This document shows, in pieces, positions 1-8,234 of a DNA stretch of 11,429 nt. The notes under the pieces were generated by a model. That model did no database searches. It worked only from the letters and a program-made list of their open reading frames with translations, and was not told where the DNA came from. The DNA comes from CAZCSK01 sp964501265 (GTDB lineage Bacteria; Actinomycetota; CADDZG01; JAHWKV01): NCBI GenBank assembly GCA_964501265.1, contig CAZCSK010000054.1:1-11429 (forward strand), in the 5' to 3' direction. Position 1 is the stretch's first letter, and each line of letters starts with the position of its first letter. The translations under genes were made by a program, and so were the position numbers.

Positions 1-479
1 TTCAGCTCTTTGCGGACTTGATTCTCCAATGTGCCCAAGTCGCGCGAACGCTTGGCATCGTCGACCCCTGTGACCAGGTAAGCGGCGAAGTAGATGACCT
101 TCTCGAGGTCCTTAGGAGCGAGGTCGAGCAGATGACCCAGCCGGGACGGAATACCCTTGAAGTACCAGATGTGAGTAACGGGCGCGGCCAGTTCAATGTG
201 ACCCATCCGCTCGCGACGAACTTTGGAGCGCGTCACTTCTACACCGCACCGCTCGCAGATTATGCCCTTGAAGCGAACCCTTTTGTACTTGCCGCAATAG
301 CATTCCCAGTCGCGAGTGGGACCAAAGATGCGCTCACAGAAGAGCCCGTCCTTTTCTGGCTTCAAAGTCCGATAGTTGATCGTCTCTGGTTTCTTTACCT
401 CACCGTTGGACCACATTCGAATTTGGTCCGCGGTCGCGAGGCCGATTCGAAGTTCGTCGAAGTAATTTACGTCGATCAT
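1..479 (-). CDS. rpoC: RNA polymerase beta' subunit, N-terminal part (runs off window)
   Basis: This is the beginning of the largest RNA polymerase subunit, which forms half of the active-site cleft and the clamp. Reading the minus strand from ATG at 479 gives 159 codons, open to the window edge. The protein starts MIDVNYFDELRIGLA and contains the N-terminal zinc-binding Cys set at residues 60, 62, 75 and 78 (CYCGKYKRVRF then ICERCGVEV). The following segment RRERMGHIELAAPVTHIWY is the conserved clamp region. The A of its ATG is the last base of the rpoB TAA stop (TAATG), and a GGAGG ribosome-binding site lies inside the final rpoB codons, so translation is probably coupled to rpoB. The motif set is very close to actinobacterial RpoC from memory. 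The catalytic NADFDGD region lies outside the window. Identification is certain; only the length is unknown. Confidence 0.97.
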   Translation of the reverse strand, partial: MIDVNYFDELRIGLATADQIRMWSNGEVKKPETINYRTLKPEKDGLFCERIFGPTRDWECYCGKYKRVRFKGIICERCGVEVTRSKVRRERMGHIELAAPVTHIWYFKGIPSRLGHLLDLAPKDLEKVIYFAAYLVTGVDDAKRSRDLGTLENQVRKEL

Positions 480-3400
480 TAAACCTCCAGATCCCCGCTT
501 GCGGGCTCGCGACGGGACAGATCGATGCCGAGTTCCTCGGCAGTGCGGTAGACGTCTTCGTCGATTTCCTTCATTTCAATTTCCTTGCCCTCTGCTCCCA
601 AGACCTCAACGTTTAGGCAAAGGGACTGCATCTCTTTGATAAGAACTTTGAAACTTTCAGGGATACCTGGCTCCGGCAGGTTCTCGCCCTTGACGATCGC
701 TTCGTACACCTTGACCCGTCCCAGCACATCATCCGACTTGATGGTGAGTAGTTCCTGCAGTGCATACGCGGCGCCGAAGGCCTCAAGCGCCCACACTTCC
801 ATTTCACCGAAGCGCTGGCCCCCGAACTGTGCTTTTCCTCCGAGCGGCTGCTGGGTGATCATCGAATACGGACCAGTCGAGCGGGCGTGGATCTTGTCGT
901 CGACTAAATGCGCCAGCTTCATGATGTATGTGTATCCAACGCTGATGCGCGAGTCGAAAGGCTCGCCGTTTCGGCCGTCGATCAACACAGCCTTGCCGTC
1001 ATCACCGATGAGCTTTAGCCCACCCTTAGAAGGCGCGGTGTTCGCGAGGGCCTCCATAATGTCTTCCTCGCGGGCCCCATCAAAAACGGGAGTTGAAACC
1101 CACATCGTGGGATCCCCGTTTACCGGATAGTCCTGAGTGATCTTCGCCTTCCAGCCGTTCTTGGCGGCCCATCCAAGGTGCGACTCGAGCACTTGTCCGA
1201 TGTTCATGCGAGAAGGAACACCCAGCGGCGAGAGAATGATGTCGATAGGAGTGCCGTCTTGCAGAAAGGGCATTTCCTCGACGGGAAGGATTTTTGCGAT
1301 CACTCCCTTGTTGCCGTGGCGTCCGGCCAATTTGTCGCCTTCTTGAATCTTGCGGCGATGGGCCACCTGCACCTTCACCAACTGATTGACGCCGGGTGGC
1401 AGCTCGTCTCCCTCGTCCCGGCTAAAGACACGCACATCAATGACTTTGCCGGTCTCGCCGTGGGGGACCTTGAGCGATGTATCACGAACCTCGCGCGCCT
1501 TTTCGCCGAAGATTGCTCGCAGCAGTCTTTCCTCAGGGGTCAATTCGGTCTCACCCTTTGGGGTCACGCGCCCAACAAGTACATCGCCCGGAACCACCTC
1601 GGCGCCGACGCGGATGATCCCCCGATCGTCCAGGTCGTGGAGGACTTCCTCCCCGACGTTGGGGATGTCGCGGGTTATCTCCTCCGCCCCGAGCTTGGTG
1701 TCTCGGGCGTCGACTTCGTGCTCTTCGATGTGGATCGACGTTAGGACATCGTCCTGAGCCAAACGCTCCGACAGAATGATCGCGTCCTCGAAGTTATAGC
1801 CGTTCCACGGCATAAATGCCGTGAGTAAGTTTTGTCCCAGTGCCAATTCGCCCATGTCGGTGGAAGGACCGTCGGCCAGAATCTGACCTTTGCGGACCCG
1901 CTGACCCTCCTTCACGACCGGCTTCTGATTGATGCAAGATGCCTGGTTCGAACGGTGGAACTTGGCAAGTTTGTACTTGCGGCTACCTTCATCGTGACGA
2001 ACGAGCACATAGTCGGCGCAGACTTCCTCGATCAAGCCCGCAGCCTCCGAGATAACCATGTCGCCGGCGTCAAGCGCCGCCCGCGCTTCGAGACCTGTGC
2101 CCACCAGCGGCGCTTCCGGCCGCAGAAGAGGTACAGCCTGTCGCTGCATGTTGGCGCCCATCAACGCGCGGTTGGCTTCATCGTGTTCCAGGAACGGAAT
2201 GAGCGCGGTCCCGACAGAAACAATCTGCTTCGGCGAAACATCCATGTAGTCGACCTCGGATGGTTCGACGTAGTCCACTTCTCCGCCCTTGCGGCGAACG
2301 AGCACATGGTCATCGAGAAAGCGACCCTCTGTGTCCAGCGGCGAGTTTGCCTGCGCGATGACGTGACGGTCTTCCTCGTCGGCGGTCACATAAACCACCT
2401 TGTCGGTCACGCGGCCATTCTCGACCAACCGGTAGGGGGTCTCGATGAAACCGAAGGGGTTGATCTTGGCGTAAGTGGCAAGGCTTCCGATAAGACCGAT
2501 GTTCGGGCCCTCGGGAGTCTCGACTGGGCACATCCGGCCGTAGTGGCTGGCGTGCACGTCTCTTACTTCAAAACCAGCGCGCTCACGCGACAGCCCACCC
2601 GGACCCAGCGCCGACAGACGGCGCTTGTGAGTAAGGCCGGCTAGGGGGTTGTGCTGGTCCATAAATTGAGAGAGCTGCGACGAGCCAAAGAATTCCTTGA
2701 TCGCCGACACAACGGGTCGGATGTTGATGAGCGCCTGGGGAGTGATTGCTTCCACGTCCTGCGTGGTCATCCGGTCGCGCACGACCCGCTCCATTCGGGA
2801 AAGGCCAACGCGAACCTGGTTCTGAATCAACTCGCCTACAGATCGAATCCGTCGGTTTCCGAAATGATCGATGTCGTCCACTTCGAAGCCCTCATCGCCG
2901 CGATGCAAGCGAATCAAGTAATCGATCGTCTTAAAGATGTCCTCATAGGTAAGGACCGACTTGTAACCCGGCGTTCTGACTCCCTTTTCGTCTCGCTGAA
3001 TTTCGGCCCAAACCTTCCACCGCTCCTGTTCGAACGATTCCTTGCCGGGCTTTTCCCTGGCGAGCAGTTCCTTGTGGATGCGCCGCAAGACAGTGTTGAA
3101 CTTGTCGTCCAGTGGGCCGAGCTTCTTGTTCACCTTGTACCGACCAACTTTGGCCATGTCGTAGCGCTTGACGCTAAAGAAAAGATTGTCAAGCAAGGCG
3201 CGGGCCGAGTCGGGAGTCGGGGGTTCGCCTGGTCGTAGCTTGCGATATATATCGACGAGCGCGTCGTCCTGAGACTCGATGTGGTCCTTCTCGAGCGTGG
3301 CGAGGATGGAATCCGTGTCGAACAGCTCGGCGATCTCCTCCGCCTTAAGACCTATTGCCTTGAGCAAAACGGTGACGTGTTGCTTCCGCTTTCGGTCGAT

Positions 3401-3943
3401 GCGGACGGCTACGAGATCTTTCTTGTCGGTTTCGAATTCGAGCCAGGCGCCCCTCGCCGGAATGACTTTTACTGCGAAGAGTTCGCGGTCCGATGTCTTG
3501 TCAAGACTGCGGTTGTAGTAGACACCCGGAGAGCGAACCAGTTGCGAGACCACTACGCGCTCGGTCCCGTTCACGATAAACGTTCCCTTGTCGGTCATCA
3601 TCGGGAAGTCGCCCATGAAGACCTTCTGCTCTTTGATCTCGCCGGTCTCTTTGTTGCTGAACTGGCACGTGACAAAGAGGGACGCCGAGTAGGTCATATC
3701 CTTCTCTTTGCTCTCCTCGACGGAGTGGCGCACTTCTTGGAATTCGTGCTCACCAAACTCAAGTTGCAAGTTACCGGTGAAGTCTTCGATTGGGGAGATG
3801 TCGCGGAAAGTTTCCTTGAGTCCTTCATTGAGGAACCAGTTGAAGGAGTCCTTCTGGATTGCGATCAGATCGGGAAGCTGTTGAACCTCGGGGAATCGGG
3901 CGAAAGAAATGCGGTTGCGTAAAGCGGATGTAGTACTCGCCAA
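479..3943 (-). CDS. rpoB: RNA polymerase beta subunit
   Basis: Complete beta subunit of DNA-dependent RNA polymerase, 1154 residues, a normal length for Actinomycetota. The start is TTG at 3943, chosen because an AGAGGAGGAG ribosome-binding site sits just upstream and the N-terminus (ALRNRISFARFPE) is family-like from there. The rifampicin-binding cluster is residues 420-451; Asp429, His439 and Ser444 match E. coli D516, H526 and S531, so no common resistance change is visible there. Other landmarks are the NFEDAI segment at 717-722 (E. coli E813/D814 region), GDKLAGRHGNKG at 869-880, and the C-terminal stretch from RSTGPYSMIT to EMEVWALEA at about 1021-1055, which contacts beta'. It overlaps the rpoC start by one base. 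Two promoter candidates lie upstream, so it is probably transcribed separately from rplJL as well as by any read-through. No frameshift or inserted domain is seen. Confidence 0.99.
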   Translation of the reverse strand: MASTTSALRNRISFARFPEVQQLPDLIAIQKDSFNWFLNEGLKETFRDISPIEDFTGNLQLEFGEHEFQEVRHSVEESKEKDMTYSASLFVTCQFSNKETGEIKEQKVFMGDFPMMTDKGTFIVNGTERVVVSQLVRSPGVYYNRSLDKTSDRELFAVKVIPARGAWLEFETDKKDLVAVRIDRKRKQHVTVLLKAIGLKAEEIAELFDTDSILATLEKDHIESQDDALVDIYRKLRPGEPPTPDSARALLDNLFFSVKRYDMAKVGRYKVNKKLGPLDDKFNTVLRRIHKELLAREKPGKESFEQERWKVWAEIQRDEKGVRTPGYKSVLTYEDIFKTIDYLIRLHRGDEGFEVDDIDHFGNRRIRSVGELIQNQVRVGLSRMERVVRDRMTTQDVEAITPQALINIRPVVSAIKEFFGSSQLSQFMDQHNPLAGLTHKRRLSALGPGGLSRERAGFEVRDVHASHYGRMCPVETPEGPNIGLIGSLATYAKINPFGFIETPYRLVENGRVTDKVVYVTADEEDRHVIAQANSPLDTEGRFLDDHVLVRRKGGEVDYVEPSEVDYMDVSPKQIVSVGTALIPFLEHDEANRALMGANMQRQAVPLLRPEAPLVGTGLEARAALDAGDMVISEAAGLIEEVCADYVLVRHDEGSRKYKLAKFHRSNQASCINQKPVVKEGQRVRKGQILADGPSTDMGELALGQNLLTAFMPWNGYNFEDAIILSERLAQDDVLTSIHIEEHEVDARDTKLGAEEITRDIPNVGEEVLHDLDDRGIIRVGAEVVPGDVLVGRVTPKGETELTPEERLLRAIFGEKAREVRDTSLKVPHGETGKVIDVRVFSRDEGDELPPGVNQLVKVQVAHRRKIQEGDKLAGRHGNKGVIAKILPVEEMPFLQDGTPIDIILSPLGVPSRMNIGQVLESHLGWAAKNGWKAKITQDYPVNGDPTMWVSTPVFDGAREEDIMEALANTAPSKGGLKLIGDDGKAVLIDGRNGEPFDSRISVGYTYIMKLAHLVDDKIHARSTGPYSMITQQPLGGKAQFGGQRFGEMEVWALEAFGAAYALQELLTIKSDDVLGRVKVYEAIVKGENLPEPGIPESFKVLIKEMQSLCLNVEVLGAEGKEIEMKEIDEDVYRTAEELGIDLSRREPASGDLEV

Positions 3944-4020
3944 AAGGGGCTCCTCCTCTTAGAGAACATGGGCAACCCAGGGCGCGCTTGAACCGCTGGG
4001 GGAATGGGACATTCAAAAGG

Positions 4021-4050
4021 AGAATAGCATGCAAAGCTTGAATCCGTCAA
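4021..4050 (-). promoter_or_regulatory. Proximal rpoB promoter candidate (extended -10)
   Basis: On the minus strand TTGACG (4050-4045) is followed, after an 18-nt spacer, by TATTCT (4026-4021). A TG one base before the -10 hexamer gives an extended -10. The predicted start of transcription near 4014 would leave an untranslated leader of about 70 nt before the rpoB TTG. Hexamer matches are 5/6 and 4/6 to the sigma70 consensus. This is inferred by eye only. Confidence 0.55.
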
Positions 4051-4104
4051 CGACCAGAGCGCGACGGCAATTGTGCGTGGCTATTCAGTTCGAATCTGGG
4101 ATCA

Positions 4105-4133
4105 AGAGTAGGCTTTTCGCGGCCCTAAGTCAA
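4105..4133 (-). promoter_or_regulatory. Distal rpoB promoter candidate
   Basis: TTGACT (4133-4128), a 17-nt spacer and TACTCT (4110-4105) on the minus strand form a second sigma70-like promoter upstream of rpoB. The -35 is good and the spacer is optimal, but the -10 is weak (TAnnnT). Together with the proximal candidate it suggests tandem promoters, a common arrangement for RNA polymerase genes. Confidence 0.4.
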
Positions 4134-4152
4134 GACCAAAATGGGGCCTGAG

Positions 4153-4186
4153 AGAGGATTTTCCCAACCTTCCCCTGGGAGCCTCT
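4153..4186 (-). terminator. Hairpin after vapC, possible weak terminator
   Basis: Downstream of the vapC stop the transcript can fold as AGAGG-C-UCCCA, a 9-nt loop, UGGGA-AAAU-CCUCU: two 5-bp helices separated by an internal loop. The nearest U-run (UUUU) is more than ten bases after the stem, so it is not a textbook intrinsic terminator. It lies just upstream of the rpoB promoters, where ending the upstream transcript would make sense. Confidence 0.25.
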
Positions 4187-4205
4187 GAAGTGAGTGCAAG
4201 TTCCC

Positions 4206-4643
4206 CTATCGGGCAGCGTCTAGGTACCTCTTCTCGTCAACCACCAAGCGCCAGAAGCCTTTCTTCGGAGCGGTGGCGCGAAAATCTTGGAAGTCAAAAG
4301 TGAGGATGGGAAGATCGTGGCGTTCTGCATACGCCATAACCGCGGAATCCACGAAGCCAAGATCCAAGTCCGAATATTTCTGATCAATCTCAGTTGCTCG
4401 TTGCAGCAAACCCTGGGTCATGAAAGCCGCAATGTGCTCGCCACCGGCCATAGCCTTTAGGAAGGCACGAGCGGCGGAGCCGCTCACCCTGCTCCGAAGT
4501 AACTGGTCGACTTCAACAATGACCGGCGCAAGCACAACCAGATTGCGTCCAAGTTCCGTCACCAGCGCCGCGCTAAGAGCATGTGCCCGATCACGAAGAT
4601 TTGAAGCGGCAACCAGGGGGCCAGTGTCCACCAGCACTTTCAC
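4206..4643 (-). CDS. vapC: VapC-like PIN-domain toxin (ribonuclease)
   Basis: A 145-residue PIN-domain protein, the usual size for a VapC toxin. PIN toxins are Mg2+-dependent endoribonucleases that cut tRNA or rRNA and are held inactive by their antitoxin. The acidic active-site set is visible: Asp6 in VDTGPL, Glu44 in IVEVDQLL, Asp99 in GFVDSAVMA (with Asp94 nearby) and Asp117 in LTFDFQDF. All four are present, so the enzyme looks intact. The start is GTG at 4643, sharing the four bases GTGA with the stop of the upstream vapB gene; no strong ribosome-binding site precedes it, so translation is probably coupled to vapB. The target RNA cannot be read from the sequence. The assignment to the PIN toxin family is firm; the VapC label follows from the paired RHH antitoxin gene. 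Confidence 0.9.
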   Translation of the reverse strand: MKVLVDTGPLVAASNLRDRAHALSAALVTELGRNLVVLAPVIVEVDQLLRSRVSGSAARAFLKAMAGGEHIAAFMTQGLLQRATEIDQKYSDLDLGFVDSAVMAYAERHDLPILTFDFQDFRATAPKKGFWRLVVDEKRYLDAAR

Positions 4644-4864
4644 TTACCGGATACCAGCTCCCGCAGGTAGTCTTCTGCCCTGCGCCCAAGATCCTCGGGA
4701 CCCTCACCTGACCCGACATAGCTTGGAGCGCTGCCTTGCTGGAAGGCCTTCATCCCGGCTTCGATCAACCGCGTAATGGCGCCCGAAAATGACTCCCCCT
4801 CCTTGGTCAAAGCGCGAACCCGAGCTTCAATTGCATCGGGAAGGTTGATGGTGCGTCGTGCCAC
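4640..4864 (-). CDS. vapB: VapB-like ribbon-helix-helix antitoxin
   Basis: A 74-residue protein directly before and overlapping the PIN toxin gene. Residues 1-40 (MARRTINLPDAIEARVRAL, then SFSGAITRLIEAGMKAF) have the ribbon-helix-helix pattern: a short beta strand followed by two helices that bind DNA as a dimer. The charged tail from about residue 45 would wrap the toxin. The start is GTG at 4864, supported by AAGGAG six bases upstream. As in other VapBC pairs it would neutralise the toxin and repress its own promoter, and an inverted repeat over the presumed -10 box fits that. Antitoxin family assignment rests on the fold pattern and the gene pair rather than on a strong sequence match, so the exact subfamily is uncertain. 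Confidence 0.85.
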   Translation of the reverse strand: MARRTINLPDAIEARVRALTKEGESFSGAITRLIEAGMKAFQQGSAPSYVGSGEGPEDLGRRAEDYLRELVSGK

Positions 4865-4878
4865 CGGTGTCTCCTTGG

Positions 4879-4897
4879 TATGAAGGCTACTATCATA
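4879..4897 (-). promoter_or_regulatory. vapBC promoter -10 with overlapping inverted repeat (operator candidate)
   Basis: The minus strand reads TGT-TATGAT, an extended -10 box whose hexamer covers 4897-4892, about 27 nt before the vapB GTG. The same bases form one arm of the inverted repeat TATGA-N9-TCATA (4897-4893 and 4883-4879). A palindrome over the -10 is the typical site for VapB/VapBC autorepression. No convincing -35 was seen. The arms are short, so chance is possible. Confidence 0.4.
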
Positions 4898-4930
4898 ACA
4901 TCTAGACGGGAGAGCACTCGGCTAGGCGGG

Positions 4931-5416
4931 TCAGCGCTTCTTGAGCTTGCCCGCGGTTTCCCCCCAGGTCCATCCGTCTAGCTCCGGGGTGTCGATCCCA
5001 TGTTGCGAAAGAACCGTCCGGACGTGTGACCGATGCTCGGTTGCGTGGTTAATGACTTGGGCAAGGATCACGCTCGCCTCCACCTCGTACTTCTCACCCT
5101 GGAAATTCAGTTTGAGGAGTTGGTCGGCATTTATGGACCCGGCAAGTTCGGTGAGCCGGGCCCCCGTGGACGCGGCAAGAACCCGAAGGTCGGTCAGTCC
5201 CGCCGCCGGGTCGAGGTCGACGGGGGGCTCGCCGCCTAGCCGCGCTATGTAGCGCGCCTGCGCCCCGACCAAGTGGATCAGAGTGCTTCGAACAGACCCG
5301 TATGTTCCGGGGGCCTCCAAGTCGAGTTGTTCTTCGGTGAGACCCGAACACGCTTCTATCAGCTTGTCGTTGGCCCAGGTGTTCTGTTCAAAAATCCCCT
5401 CACTAACTGTTGTCAT
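4931..5416 (-). CDS. DinB/YfiT-like four-helix-bundle protein
   Basis: A 161-residue protein of the DinB superfamily. These are four-helix bundles with a metal site made by three histidines; some members are thiol-dependent S-transferases (bacillithiol, mycothiol), but many have no known substrate. The N-terminus FEQNTWANDKLIEACSGL is typical of the first helix. His48 (STLIHLVGAQARYIARL) and the cluster His124, His128 and His131 (VINHATEHRSHV) are the likely metal ligands. The start is ATG at 5416, sharing ATGA with the stop of the upstream peptidase gene, with GGAGGG just before it. A longer reading frame reaches back to 5695 but is only overlap with the peptidase gene. The role here is unknown; it is the last gene of a tight run after rplL. 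Despite the name it is unrelated to DNA polymerase IV. Confidence 0.85.
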   Translation of the reverse strand: MTTVSEGIFEQNTWANDKLIEACSGLTEEQLDLEAPGTYGSVRSTLIHLVGAQARYIARLGGEPPVDLDPAAGLTDLRVLAASTGARLTELAGSINADQLLKLNFQGEKYEVEASVILAQVINHATEHRSHVRTVLSQHGIDTPELDGWTWGETAGKLKKR

Positions 5417-7203
5417 TTGCCCTCCAACACCAGCTTTTCGAACTGGTCGATGCGCGCGCGTAAGATGTCCAAGCTCTCTTCCCAGAACTCCGGCATACGG
5501 ATATCGAACCCAAACCTCGCGGTCAGCGATGCGGCGTCCTCTAACCCGGTTGAGGACAAAAGGGCGTCGTACCCAGCCTTGAATTTCTCCGGGTCGGCTG
5601 TGTACTGGGCGTAAAGACCGGTCGAGAACAGCAGCCCAAAGGTATACGGCCAGTTGTAATAAGTCGCGCCGTAGTAATGCCCCTTTACGGCCCACATGTA
5701 TGGGTGCAGCGAGTTGCCATCGAGTCCGTCGCCATATGTTTCGCGCTGCGCGCCTAGCATCAGGTCCTTCAATTCGTTTACCGACAACTCGCGCTTGGCG
5801 CGCCCGTCGAACACGGCCTTCTCGAAAATAAACCGACTATGGATGTCTACAACTACTTGGCAGGCGCTTTGCAAATCGTTCTCTAAGATCGCGAGCTTGC
5901 TTTGCTCTGAGGCCTCAGCGAGCCCCGCTTGCACAATGATCGCCTGACAGAAAATGCTCGCCGTTTCAGCCAGCGCCATTGGTGTCGACCGCTGCATCGG
6001 CGTGCGACCGTTTAGGTTGACGTTGTGATAGGCGTGGCCCAATTCGTGGGCGAGCGTCTGTACGCTGTTGAAGGAGTTGGAGTAGTTCATCATGACGCGA
6101 GATTCGTCATTGCGAACACCCATGCAAAAGGCTCCGTCCGCCTTTCCCTCCCTGGGCTCGGCATCGACCCACCCCTCAGCGAAAGCACGCACTCCCATTG
6201 CCTTCATCTTGGGCGAGTAAGTACCGAACTGTTCAACGATGAAATCAGTAGCGTCCTCCCAGGCCCATTTATCGTCTCCCTCGCCCACAGGAGCAAACAA
6301 ATCAAACCAAGGTAAAGCGGGCTTGCCGAGAAGCCTCGCCTTCGCCTTCAAGTAACGGCGAAAATCGGGAAATGATTCGACCACCGCTTGTTGCATGGCG
6401 GTCAGGGTTGCCTTGTCGATATTGTTGTTGAACAAAGCCGACTCCAAAGAGTCGGCCCAACCTCGACGTGCATTCACGGTGTTGGAGTCGCCCTTGATGC
6501 TATTGAGCGCAGCCGCCATAGGGACTTCAACAGACTCCCAAGCCTGCAGTTCCGCATCGTATGCTGCGCGGCGAACACCCGGGTCGGGATGGTGGGCCAA
6601 GCCGCGAACGGCGGCCATAGGCAACTTTTCGGGCTTACCTTCCACTGTAACGAGCAGCCGAGAAGAAACGTTTGAATGAAGCCTGCCCCAGGCACTGGGA
6701 CCACTTGGGGAAAGTTCCGAATACAAATCTTCCTCGGCTTCGCTCATTAGATGGCGAGCGGATTTGGCGGCCTTGCGGAGCGAAAAGGCGTGATCGCGGC
6801 ACATCTCGGAAGTCTCGATGAGCCTTTCCACATCAAGGCTTCCGATCCAAGCATTGAATCGCTTGGCCAGTTTTCCAGCGGGAATCATCTTGATCTGAAA
6901 CTCAGAGTATTTTGCCTGCGCAAGAGCATCTTTCGAATTCACTGCCACGAATGAGCTGATGAACGAGCCGACGGTGCGCATCTCCTCGCCGAGCGCGTTG
7001 GTGGCCCCGATAACCTCCTCAACCGAAGCAGCAAGAGTTTCGGTCAATTCCTGCTTCTTGCCGGCTCGCACCCCAATCGTGTCGTAAAGACCCCGAAGGT
7101 CCTCGATTTGCTCCCCGAGTTTTTTCATTGCGAGGTCGAATTCCTCTGACTCAAGACTCGGAAACAAAGGTGTCATGTCCCAATGGGGCAGGGTGTTTGT
7201 CAC
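5413..7203 (-). CDS. M3-family oligoendopeptidase (PepF-like zinc metallopeptidase)
   Basis: A 596-residue cytoplasmic zinc peptidase that should cleave short peptides. The zinc motif HELGH is at residues 386-390 (TLAHELGHAYHNVNL) and the third ligand is Glu413 in PMALAETASIFC. The C-terminal motif around residues 500-525 (LHPYMW, then GATYYNWPYTFGLLFS) carries the His/Tyr residues that contact substrate in M3 enzymes. The length and the HELGHAYH/ALAETASIF pair match the M3B oligoendopeptidase F-like group. No signal peptide is seen. The start is GTG at 7203, supported by AAGGAGG four bases upstream; ATG at codon 10 is a weaker alternative. It begins only 9 nt after the preceding cyclodeaminase-family gene and overlaps the DinB-like gene by 4 nt, so the three are almost certainly co-transcribed. 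A true substrate cannot be deduced. Confidence 0.95.
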   Translation of the reverse strand: MTNTLPHWDMTPLFPSLESEEFDLAMKKLGEQIEDLRGLYDTIGVRAGKKQELTETLAASVEEVIGATNALGEEMRTVGSFISSFVAVNSKDALAQAKYSEFQIKMIPAGKLAKRFNAWIGSLDVERLIETSEMCRDHAFSLRKAAKSARHLMSEAEEDLYSELSPSGPSAWGRLHSNVSSRLLVTVEGKPEKLPMAAVRGLAHHPDPGVRRAAYDAELQAWESVEVPMAAALNSIKGDSNTVNARRGWADSLESALFNNNIDKATLTAMQQAVVESFPDFRRYLKAKARLLGKPALPWFDLFAPVGEGDDKWAWEDATDFIVEQFGTYSPKMKAMGVRAFAEGWVDAEPREGKADGAFCMGVRNDESRVMMNYSNSFNSVQTLAHELGHAYHNVNLNGRTPMQRSTPMALAETASIFCQAIIVQAGLAEASEQSKLAILENDLQSACQVVVDIHSRFIFEKAVFDGRAKRELSVNELKDLMLGAQRETYGDGLDGNSLHPYMWAVKGHYYGATYYNWPYTFGLLFSTGLYAQYTADPEKFKAGYDALLSSTGLEDAASLTARFGFDIRMPEFWEESLDILRARIDQFEKLVLEGK

Positions 7204-7212
7204 GATTCCTCC

Positions 7213-8199
7213 TTAAAGGTCGATCTTGGAACCGGTGCCGGATCCAAGAGCGCGCCGGTAGACAAGAGCGGCCATAGCCATGTCCTGAATTGCCAAGCCG
7301 GTTGAGTCGAATACGGTGATCTGCTCGTCGGAGGTTCTTCCGGCCACCGAACCACTCACCACCTCCGCCAGCGAGCCCGCGATTTGCGAAGCATCGTAGT
7401 CACCATTTTGAACCGGAACATTTAGCTCGCCGCCGTGTGTTGCTTGGTAAAGCTCATCAACGATAACTCTTGAGTTGCGCAGAATTTGTGGGTCAAGCTC
7501 TTGCTTTCCGGGTCCGTCTGCCCCAACTGCGTTGAGGTGGGTGCCTGGTCTGACTGCGGCTGCGGAAACAATCGGCGATCGTGACGGTGTGGTCGTACAC
7601 ACTACGTCCGCAGAAGCGGCTTCTTCCACTGAAGCGGCGATTCTGAACACAACGCTCGGATGATCCGCACCTATTTGCGCGATGAAGCCGTCGCGCCGAG
7701 CTGCGTCCGAGTCGGGAGCCCACACAAACACCTCGACGATGTCCAGAACCTCAGCGATGGCCTCGAATTGATAACGGGCCTGAACACCGGCGCCGACGAG
7801 CCCAAGCGTTCTCGACCCATCTCTGGCCATGTACTTGCTGGCCAACGCCGAAGCGCCGCCGGTCCGTACCGCCGTCAGCGCCGTAGCTCCCATGAGGGCA
7901 AGAGGCATGCCCGTCTCTTGCGAGAGCAGCAAGTAGGTGCCGACAACAGCCGGCAAACCCCTTTCGGGATTGCGTGCGTGAGAGTTAACAACCTTGATTC
8001 CCACATACTCCCTGCCGAGGGCCGCCGGCATGAATCGGAGGTCGCCCGAGTGGTCCGGGAAATCGAGATAGAGCTTTGCAGGCATGACCGCCTCACCGCG
8101 CGCGAATTGTTTGAATGCCTCTTCCAGGGCCTCAATGGCCTCGCGGAGCGGAAGGAGGTTCTTGACCTCTTGGTCGGTCAAGACCAGAAGACTGCTCAT
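7213..8199 (-). CDS. Ornithine cyclodeaminase / alanine dehydrogenase (mu-crystallin) family protein
   Basis: A 328-residue NAD(P)-dependent enzyme of the ornithine cyclodeaminase/mu-crystallin family. Members convert ornithine to proline plus ammonia, or act as alanine dehydrogenases, ketimine reductases or opine-type enzymes. The Rossmann nucleotide-binding motif is at residues 131-141 (TLGLVGAGVQA). Likely active-site residues are Lys69 (VGIKVVNSH), Arg112 (AVRTGGASALAS) and Asp228 (GADGPGKQELD), placed as in characterised family members. These residues are shared across the family, so the substrate cannot be assigned. The start is ATG at 8199; an in-frame stop five codons upstream excludes an earlier one. 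The ribosome-binding site is weak: the only purine run, GAGG, lies about 17 nt before the ATG. It follows rplL by 35 nt without a visible terminator, so it probably receives transcription from the ribosomal operon. Confidence 0.92.
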   Translation of the reverse strand: MSSLLVLTDQEVKNLLPLREAIEALEEAFKQFARGEAVMPAKLYLDFPDHSGDLRFMPAALGREYVGIKVVNSHARNPERGLPAVVGTYLLLSQETGMPLALMGATALTAVRTGGASALASKYMARDGSRTLGLVGAGVQARYQFEAIAEVLDIVEVFVWAPDSDAARRDGFIAQIGADHPSVVFRIAASVEEAASADVVCTTTPSRSPIVSAAAVRPGTHLNAVGADGPGKQELDPQILRNSRVIVDELYQATHGGELNVPVQNGDYDASQIAGSLAEVVSGSVAGRTSDEQITVFDSTGLAIQDMAMAALVYRRALGSGTGSKIDL

Positions 8200-8234
8200 G
8201 CTGATCGAAGATGTTACCTCAGTACGTGCGCGCC

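Noticed and set aside
1832..2644. 270-codon plus-strand open frame opposite rpoB
   Set aside because: It mirrors conserved rpoB codons, as is common for GC-rich genes, and shows no recognisable domain.
3976..4000. CCCAG/CTGGG inverted repeat in the rpoB leader
   Set aside because: Only five base pairs with a 15-nt loop and no U-run; too weak to call a regulatory hairpin.
5417..5695. 93-codon upstream extension of the DinB-like reading frame
   Set aside because: It lies wholly inside the M3 peptidase gene in another frame, its residues do not look DinB-like, and the ATG at 5416 has a ribosome-binding site and an ATGA overlap.
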